Below are positions 58,878 to 64,000 of a stretch of DNA of 64,000 nucleotides, piece after piece; the first letter of the stretch is position 1; each line of letters opens with the position of its first letter. The notes below the pieces were generated by a model. That model saw nothing but the letters and a program-made list of their open reading frames with translations. It was not told the origin of the DNA and made no database searches. The stretch comes from XN24 sp035514535 (GTDB taxonomy: Bacteria > Pseudomonadota > Gammaproteobacteria > Steroidobacterales > XN24): contig DATKAZ010000055.1 of assembly GCA_035514535.1 (NCBI GenBank), positions 62,001 through 126,000 of the forward strand, given 5' to 3'. The translations under genes and the position numbers were made by a program.

Positions 58878-59653
58878 AACTGCAGGCAGCCACCGCCGGG
58901 CGCGGCCCCGACCTCGTGCTGGTGCATGGCTGGGGACTGCACTCCGGGATCTGGGCGACGCTCCTGCCGGAGCTCCGGCGTCGTTTCCGCGTCACCTGCA
59001 TCGATCTCCCCGGGCACGGCGCGAGCGAGGCGCCACCCGGGCGCTTCGGCCTCGGCACCGCGGCCGACGTGGTGGCGTCCGCCGCGCCGCGCGGCGCCGC
59101 ATGGCTCGGCTGGTCGCTGGGCGGACAGGTCGCGCTCGCGGCGGCCCTCGCCGGGAAGGAGATCCGCCGGCTCGTGCTGGTGGCGACGACGCCGCGATTC
59201 GTCGCGGGTCCCGCCTGGCCCTGCGGCATGGCGCCGGCGACCCTGGAGGAGTTCGCGGCCTCGCTGGCCGCAGATCATCGCAAGACCGCGCGCGACTTCC
59301 TGACTTTGCAGGTGCGCGGAGACCGCCGCGCCACGGCCCTCCTGGGTGCGCTGCGGCGAATCGTCGAGCAGGGCGGCGAACCGTCCCCGGCGGCGCTCGC
59401 CTCCGGTCTCGCCATCCTCGCCGGGACGGACCTGCGTGATCGCCTGGCGGACGTGACACAGCACGCACTCGTCATCGCCGGAGAGCGCGACCGGCTGGTC
59501 CCGGCCGAGGCCGGGCGGCGCCTCGCAGAGGGCCTCACGAATGGCAGGTTTCTCGCCGTAGCCGGCGCCGCGCATGTGCCGTTCCTGACGCATCCGGACG
59601 AGTTCCTGCAGGCGGTCACCGGGTTCCTGCTGGACGAGGCGGCCGCGGCATGA
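58874..59653 (+). CDS. bioH: Pimeloyl-[acyl-carrier protein] methyl ester esterase
   Basis: A 259-residue alpha/beta hydrolase that removes the methyl group from pimeloyl-ACP methyl ester. LVLVHGWGLHSGIW at the oxyanion site, nucleophile Ser81 in GWSLGG, Asp in GERDRLVP and His in GAAHVPFLTHP. ATG overlaps the bioF stop (ATGA). Position in the operon between bioF and bioC supports BioH over a generic hydrolase. Confidence 0.95.
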   Translation: MKLQAATAGRGPDLVLVHGWGLHSGIWATLLPELRRRFRVTCIDLPGHGASEAPPGRFGLGTAADVVASAAPRGAAWLGWSLGGQVALAAALAGKEIRRLVLVATTPRFVAGPAWPCGMAPATLEEFAASLAADHRKTARDFLTLQVRGDRRATALLGALRRIVEQGGEPSPAALASGLAILAGTDLRDRLADVTQHALVIAGERDRLVPAEAGRRLAEGLTNGRFLAVAGAAHVPFLTHPDEFLQAVTGFLLDEAAAA

Positions 59654-60525
59654 GCGGCGACCCGTTCGCGCTCGATCGCCGGCGCGTGCGCGCATCGTTC
59701 GACACGGCGGCTGCGGGCTACGACGCCGTGGCGGTCGTCCAGGCGGAGATCCGCCGCCGCCTGCTGGAACGGCTTGAGTTGTTTCGCATTGACCCGCTGC
59801 GCATCCTCGACGCGGGCTGCGGCACCGGTCACGGCGCCCGCGCGCTGCTGCAGCACTATCGCCGCGCCGAGGTGGTCGCGCTGGACCTTGCCCCGGGAAT
59901 GCTGCAAGCCGCCCGCCGGCAGCGCCCGTGGTTGCGCCGCCTCGACGCCGTCTGCGGCGACGCGGCGGCGATTCCGCTGGCCGATGGCTCGGTGGATCTC
60001 GTATTCTCGAATCTCATGTTGCAGTGGTGTGACTCGCCCGACCGGGTATTCGCGGAGGTTCATCGCGTGCTCCGGCCCGGCGGGCTGCTGCTGTTCTCCA
60101 GCTTCGGCCCCGACACGCTCAAGGAACTGCGTGCTGCATGGCGCGCCGCCGACGGCCATACCCACGTGAATCGCTTCATCGACATGCACGACCTCGGCGA
60201 CGCGCTGGTGCGCGCGGGCCTGCAGACGCCCGTCATGGACATGGAGTACCTGACGCTCACATATCGGGATGTGCGCAGCCTGATGCGCGACCTGAGAACC
60301 ATGGGCGCGAGCAACGCCACCGCGGGGCGCAGGCGCGGACTGACCGGGCGACGGCGCCTCGCTGCCGTCGAGGCCTGGTACGAGGGCTTGCGAGCGGAGG
60401 GGCGCCTGCCTGCGACCTGGGAGGTCGTCTACGGCCATGCCTGGGCCGGCAGGCCGCGCAGCGATCAGGATGCGCCGTCCGGCGAGGTCGCCGTACCGCT
60501 CTCGCGCATCGGGCGACGACCTTGA
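59650..60525 (+). CDS. bioC: Malonyl-ACP O-methyltransferase
   Basis: A 291-residue SAM methyltransferase that starts pimelate synthesis by methylating malonyl-ACP. SAM motif I ILDAGCGTGHGA, then DGSVDLVFSNLMLQWCDSP and LRPGGLLLFSSFGPDTLKEL, the last being typical of BioC. ATG overlaps the bioH stop by 4 bp; its stop overlaps bioD (TGATG). Confidence 0.96.
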   Translation: MSGDPFALDRRRVRASFDTAAAGYDAVAVVQAEIRRRLLERLELFRIDPLRILDAGCGTGHGARALLQHYRRAEVVALDLAPGMLQAARRQRPWLRRLDAVCGDAAAIPLADGSVDLVFSNLMLQWCDSPDRVFAEVHRVLRPGGLLLFSSFGPDTLKELRAAWRAADGHTHVNRFIDMHDLGDALVRAGLQTPVMDMEYLTLTYRDVRSLMRDLRTMGASNATAGRRRGLTGRRRLAAVEAWYEGLRAEGRLPATWEVVYGHAWAGRPRSDQDAPSGEVAVPLSRIGRRP

Positions 60526-61238
60526 TGCGCGGCGTGTTCGTGACCGGGACGGACACCGGCGTCGGCAAGACGCTGTTCGCCGCGGCGTTGCTCTTAGCAC
60601 TCGGCCGGGCCGGCATCCGTGCGGCCGCCTGCAAGCCTGTCGCCGCGGGATGTCGCCGCGACGGGGGACGACTCGCCAATGCGGACGCAGAGTTGCTCGC
60701 CGCCGCCGCCCCCGTCCAGGCGACGCTGCAGTCAGTCAATCCGGTCGCCCTGGAGCCGGCGGTCGCGCCCCACATCGCTGCTGCGGAGGCCGGCATCCGG
60801 CTCCACCCCGCGCACCTGGTCGCGGCCTGTCGCGCAGCCGCGCGCGGCGCGGACTTCCTGGTGGTCGAGGGCGCCGGAGGCTGGCGAGTTCCGCTGGGGG
60901 CGACCGGCACGATGGCGGACGTCGCGGCAGGGCTCGGCCTGCCGATCGTGCTGGTCGTCGGCCTGCGGCTCGGCTGCCTGAATCACGCCCTGTTGACGGC
61001 CGAGGCCATCCGCCACGACGGGCTGCGCCTGGCCGGCTGGGTCGCCAACCCGCTCGTAGCAGGACTGCCGCGCATGGCAGAGAATATCGCGACGCTTCAG
61101 GCCCGCCTGGAGGCGCCATTGCTGGTGCGCCTGCCCGTCTGCGAGGCGCCCGACGAGGCGGCGCGCATCCGGCAGGCTGCCGCGGCGCTGCCGGGCGGTC
61201 TGGGCGCCCGGCTGGCCGCCGCGAATAGCCTGCCGTGA
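60525..61238 (+). CDS. bioD: Dethiobiotin synthetase
   Basis: A 237-residue ATP-dependent carboxylase that closes the ureido ring. P-loop GTDTGVGKT (8-16), CKPVAAG and VVEGAGGWRVPL are intact. Last gene of the operon. bioA (the transaminase between BioF and BioD) is not present and must be elsewhere in the genome. Confidence 0.97.
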   Translation: MRGVFVTGTDTGVGKTLFAAALLLALGRAGIRAAACKPVAAGCRRDGGRLANADAELLAAAAPVQATLQSVNPVALEPAVAPHIAAAEAGIRLHPAHLVAACRAAARGADFLVVEGAGGWRVPLGATGTMADVAAGLGLPIVLVVGLRLGCLNHALLTAEAIRHDGLRLAGWVANPLVAGLPRMAENIATLQARLEAPLLVRLPVCEAPDEAARIRQAAAALPGGLGARLAAANSLP

Positions 61239-61310
61239 ACCTGCAGCTTCGTTCTAAGTTTCTGTCTGAGAAAGAAAACTTGCCGACACGTTCCACGAAT
61301 CGGAGTTGCG

Positions 61311-61323
61311 TGCCATTGTGGCA
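61311..61323. other. Small hairpin in the bioD-coxB gap
   Basis: TGCCA-ttg-TGGCA lies in the 161-bp gap 61239-61399. It is too short and has no T-tract for a sure terminator. The gap is AT-richer than its surroundings and probably holds the coxB promoter, which I cannot place. Confidence 0.25.
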
Positions 61324-61399
61324 TTCACTTAGGATTGGCAGCCGCCCGACCAGCCGCGCGGGCTCTTGAGCAAAAGTTGAAACGGGAGATTCCGGACAG

Positions 61400-62449
61400 A
61401 TGTCCACGGCATCGATAAGCAACGAGGTCTACGGGTTTCAGGTGCTGATCTTCGCGATCTGCGTTGCCGTCGCGGCCGTCGTGCTCGGGGCGATGATCTG
61501 GTCCATCGTCCGGCACCGCAGATCCCGTGCGGCCGAGCCGGGCTTGTTCGGCCACAGCCTGAAGGCGGAGATCGCCTGGACAGCCATCCCGATCGTCATC
61601 CTCATTGCGATGGCGGTGCCCGCCGCAAAATCGCTCCTCCGCCCGGATACCTCCACGGACGCCGAATTCACGATCGCGGTGACCGGCTACCAGTGGAAGT
61701 GGGAATTCGATTATGCGGATCACGGCATCCACTATTCGAGCATGGCTTTGCTCGAGCCGGCCACGGCAATGCGGCAGAGCTCCGGCACCGCCTCGCAGGG
61801 CATCGAGCTCGACGTGGACCGGCCGCTCGTGGTGCCGGCCGGCACCAGGGTCCGGGTGAAACTGACTTCAAACGACGTGAACCACACCTGGTGGGTGCCG
61901 GGCTTCGGCCGCCGCAGGAACGCGATTCCGGGCCACGTGAACGAGTTCTCGTTCCGCGCGAAGTCGCCGGGGACTTATCGCGGCGAATGTGCACAGTTTT
62001 GCGGACCGGGCGATACCTGCGTGCTGCCCGTCGTCCAGGCACTGCCGGCCGAGGAATTCGCGGCCTGGCTGCAGGCCCACGCGCCGGCAGGGGTCGAGGG
62101 CCTGTCCGCGGGCGTACCAGCCGAACCCGGGAGTCCCGCCACGGCGCAGGATTTCGACGCGATGATCACGCAGGGACGGATGCTGCACGTGAGAAATTGC
62201 GCCGGCTGCCACCAGGCCAGCGGCCTCGGCCTGCGCGCGGCCGGCTTCCCGCCGCTGGCCGGCACCGAGGTCAGCAAGGACGAGCATATCCGGGTGGCGC
62301 TGCATGGGCGCAAGGGCTCCGCCATGGCGGCCTTCGGGACAATGCTCGGCGACGAGGAACTGGCCGCGATCGTGACCTACCAGCGCAATGCGTGGGGCAA
62401 CGACACGGGGGACGTGGTGGCGCCCGCCGAGGTCGCCGCGGCGCGCTGA
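61400..62449 (+). CDS. coxB: Cytochrome c oxidase subunit II with fused cytochrome c domain and degenerate CuA site
   Basis: A 349-residue protein. Two N-terminal TM helices (about 12-36 and 58-79), the cupredoxin domain with aromatic patch TGYQWKWEFDY and His162 in NHTWWVPGF, and a C-terminal class I cytochrome c (CAGCH, Cys267-Cys270-His271; likely Met ligand in KGSAMAAFG). In normal CuA sites the segment reads C-x-E-x-C-x3-H-x2-M. Here it is CAQFCGPGDTCV: Cys197 and Cys201 remain, but Glu is Gln199, His is Asp205 and Met is Val208. A standard CuA cannot form as usual. Reads on the plus strand, convergent with coxD. Confidence 0.9.
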   Translation: MSTASISNEVYGFQVLIFAICVAVAAVVLGAMIWSIVRHRRSRAAEPGLFGHSLKAEIAWTAIPIVILIAMAVPAAKSLLRPDTSTDAEFTIAVTGYQWKWEFDYADHGIHYSSMALLEPATAMRQSSGTASQGIELDVDRPLVVPAGTRVRVKLTSNDVNHTWWVPGFGRRRNAIPGHVNEFSFRAKSPGTYRGECAQFCGPGDTCVLPVVQALPAEEFAAWLQAHAPAGVEGLSAGVPAEPGSPATAQDFDAMITQGRMLHVRNCAGCHQASGLGLRAAGFPPLAGTEVSKDEHIRVALHGRKGSAMAAFGTMLGDEELAAIVTYQRNAWGNDTGDVVAPAEVAAAR

Positions 62450-62470
62450 GACCGGGTCAGCGGCGGGGCG

Positions 62471-62788
62471 TCAACTGCCGAAAAACGCCAGCCGCGTGGA
62501 ATGGATGTAGTCGCCCTCCAGCAGCATCAGCAGCATGAGGAAGAGCAGCACGCCGGTCGGCAACAGGATCGGCAACGCGATGGAGCTGCGCTCCCACACC
62601 ATGTGCATGAAGATCGACACGATCAGGCCGGCCTTCAGCAGCATGAACAGCGTGATGAGCGACCACTTGGCGAATCCCTCCAGCGGCGAAACATCGACCA
62701 GGTAGGAAAACACGCTCAGGATGAATAACGCTCCCCAGACCACGAAATACGTGCGCAGGGGATGTTGCTGGGTTGTTGCGTCCGCCAT
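62471..62788 (-). CDS. coxD: Cytochrome c oxidase subunit IV family protein
   Basis: A 105-residue protein with three TM helices (about 15-30, 40-64, 70-90), resembling the prokaryotic COX4/CyoD family: SLITLFMLLKAGLIVSIFMH is the typical middle segment. A small structural subunit of aa3-type oxidases. ATG at 62788 after TAGGAG, 9 bp past the subunit III stop. Minus strand, last gene of the visible oxidase operon and convergent with coxB. Confidence 0.88.
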   Translation of the reverse strand: MADATTQQHPLRTYFVVWGALFILSVFSYLVDVSPLEGFAKWSLITLFMLLKAGLIVSIFMHMVWERSSIALPILLPTGVLLFLMLLMLLEGDYIHSTRLAFFGS

Positions 62789-62797
62789 TGCCGACTC

Positions 62798-63508
62798 CTA
62801 CCAGAGATAAAAGAATGCGAAGATGAACACCCACACCAGGTCGACGAAGTGCCAGTACAGGCCCACGGTCTCGACCATCTCGTAGCGACCCTTGCGCCCG
62901 GTCAGGAACCCGGGCCTGCCGTCCTCCAGCGAGCCGCGCTTGACCTTGAAGGCGATGATCGTCAGGAATATGACGCCAATCGACACGTGCGTCCCGTGGA
63001 AGCCGGTGATCAGGAAGAACGACGAGCCGAACTGCGCGGCGCCGAACGGGTTTTCCCAGGGCCGTACGCCGTCCTCTATCAGTTTCATCCACTCGAAGGC
63101 CTGCATGCCGACGAAGCTGAGGCCGAGCAGGGCGGTGATCATCAGCAGCACGAATGTCTTGTTGCGATCCTTCTGGTAGCCGTACTTGACCGCCAGCGCC
63201 ATGGTGCCGCTGCTGGAGATCAGGATGAACGTCATGATCGCGATCAGCAACAGTGGAACCTTGACGCCGAAAGCCGTCAGGGCAAATACGGAACTTGCAT
63301 CCGGCCAGGGAGCCGTCGTCGTGATGCGCACCTTCATGTAGCCCACGAGGAAGCAGGCGAAAATGAAGGTGTCGCTCAACAGGAAGATCCACATCATGGC
63401 CTTCCCCCACGGCACGCCCTTGAAGGCCTGCTGGTCGCTGGACCAGTCGGAGACCATGCCCTCCATTCCGACTGGAAGAGGCTTGCCAGGCTGTACGGTA
63501 CTCGCCAC
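62798..63508 (-). CDS. coxC: Cytochrome c oxidase subunit III
   Basis: A 236-residue subunit III-family protein with about five TM helices. MMWIFLLSDTFIFACFLVGY, FFLITGFHGTHVSIGVIF and YWHFVDLVWVFIFAFFYLW are the family's conserved segments. The last contains the usual HxxDxxW pattern. Start is GTG at 63508 preceded by GAGGAAG. Upstream lies another subunit III-like gene on the same strand. No subunit I gene is visible; it is probably beyond the window end. Confidence 0.93.
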   Translation of the reverse strand: MASTVQPGKPLPVGMEGMVSDWSSDQQAFKGVPWGKAMMWIFLLSDTFIFACFLVGYMKVRITTTAPWPDASSVFALTAFGVKVPLLLIAIMTFILISSSGTMALAVKYGYQKDRNKTFVLLMITALLGLSFVGMQAFEWMKLIEDGVRPWENPFGAAQFGSSFFLITGFHGTHVSIGVIFLTIIAFKVKRGSLEDGRPGFLTGRKGRYEMVETVGLYWHFVDLVWVFIFAFFYLW

Positions 63509-63529
63509 GATTTCTTCCTCTTGCTGGAT

Positions 63530-63556
63530 GGGGACACTGCTTTAAAGCGGTGTCCC
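63530..63556. repeat. GGGGACAC palindromic repeat, copy E
   Basis: GGGACACTGCTTT followed directly by AAAGCGGTGTCCC: 13-nt arms with one T-G wobble, no loop. It lies between the two subunit III-like genes. On the plus strand it is followed by TTTTCTT. Confidence 0.85.
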
Positions 63557-63602
63557 TTTTCTTGCTGGCCGCGCGATTCAGCTCATGCTGATTCGACCGG
63601 CG

Positions 63603-64000
63603 CTAGGTAGACAACAACAAAACAAACAGTCCCAGCCACAGCAGGAGCAGGAAGTGCCAGTACAAGGCACACAGCTCCACGCTGACCAGGATCCGCGCCG
63701 GCGTGTCGCCACGGCGGACACGCGCCAGGGTCCGGCCCCAGGCCACCAGGCCGCCCAACAGGTGCAGGCCGTGCAGCGCCGTGACCAGGTAGAAGAACGA
63801 CGCCGCCGGATTGCCGGTCAGGAAGCCGCCGTCGCCATAAAGCTGCCGCCACGCCGCCAGCTGGCCGATGATGAACAGGATCGTGAAGGCGCCGCCGGCC
63901 AGCAGGCCGAACCTCAACCGCTTGGGATCGTCATGCCGGGCCGCGTTCCACGCGAGTTGCAGTGCCAGGCTGCCCATCACGAGGACCACCGTATTGACCC
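63603..64000 (-). CDS. Second heme-copper oxidase subunit III-like protein, C-terminal part (5' end outside window)
   Basis: About 132 codons are visible and the frame runs off the right edge. TM helices near the start, FTILFIIGQLAAW, FFYLVTALHGLHLLGGLVAW (20 residues) and LCALYWHFLLLLWLGLFVLL are subunit III-like; LHGLHLLGG corresponds to the GxHGxHV segment of coxC, and YWHFLLLLW to YWHFVDLVW with the Asp lost. A second, divergent subunit III beside a complete one is known for some alternative oxidase loci. Same strand and probably same operon as coxC-coxD. Confidence 0.85.
   Translation of the reverse strand, partial: VNTVVLVMGSLALQLAWNAARHDDPKRLRFGLLAGGAFTILFIIGQLAAWRQLYGDGGFLTGNPAASFFYLVTALHGLHLLGGLVAWGRTLARVRRGDTPARILVSVELCALYWHFLLLLWLGLFVLLLST

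Noticed and set aside
1..64000. tRNA, rRNA, CRISPR arrays, prophage or defence genes
   Set aside because: None could be supported by reading: no CCA-ended cloverleaf, no regularly spaced identical repeats with unique spacers, no integrase or transposase protein motifs.

Overview
The window is a GC-rich, densely coded piece of a gammaproteobacterial chromosome. The evidence is gene order: ponA divergent from pilMNOPQ-aroK-aroB, ahpC-ahpD divergent from oxyR, tesA divergent from ybbA-ybbP, rph-rdgB-hemW, gmk-rpoZ-spoT-ridA-recG, ubiC-ubiA and bioB-F-H-C-D. This set fits the Xanthomonadales/Nevskiales/Steroidobacterales side of the class. I see no rRNA, tRNA, CRISPR array, prophage or intact transposon.

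Layout. 1-8.4 kb: end of a sterol-desaturase-like gene, arsenosugar radical SAM enzyme ArsS, an MFS carrier, a BCCT transporter, a GPH-type carrier, an unknown membrane protein and a B12-binding radical SAM enzyme. 8.5-12.8 kb: MacAB-like tripartite exporter. 12.9-18.6 kb: a small unknown gene, alanine symporter, nitroreductase, acyltransferase, 2-hydroxyacid dehydrogenase and photolyase. 18.6-20.7 kb: peroxide defence (ahpD, ahpC, oxyR) with a readable OxyR operator. 20.8-28.9 kb: YbbAP exporter, TesA, FadD, patatin and phasin, a lipid/polyester group. 29-39 kb: hemE, pyrF, dgt, aroB, aroK, pilQPONM. 39-44 kb: PBP1A, an unknown NTase-like protein, citrate synthase, L31. 44.5-56.6 kb: hemW, rdgB, rph, PP2C, yicC, gmk, rpoZ, spoT, ridA, recG, ubiC, ubiA, comF. 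56.7-61.2 kb: biotin operon behind a BirA operator. 61.4-64 kb: part of a heme-copper oxidase locus.

Many operon junctions are ATGA/GTGA/TTGA overlaps, so translational coupling is common, and several genes use TTG or GTG starts.

The most unusual items are: (1) a cytochrome oxidase subunit II that keeps both CuA cysteines and a fused cytochrome c domain but has Asp and Val where the second His and the Met ligand belong; (2) five copies of a GGGGACAC...GTGTCCCC palindrome at gene 3' ends, two of which supply the stop codon of a gene; (3) a second, unrelated 44-nt repeat present twice, each time ending in CTAG that forms the stop of a minus-strand gene; (4) readable OxyR, BirA and PsrA-like operators; and (5) several uncharacterised proteins. 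No single large novel defence or biosynthetic system is evident; most of the window is housekeeping.
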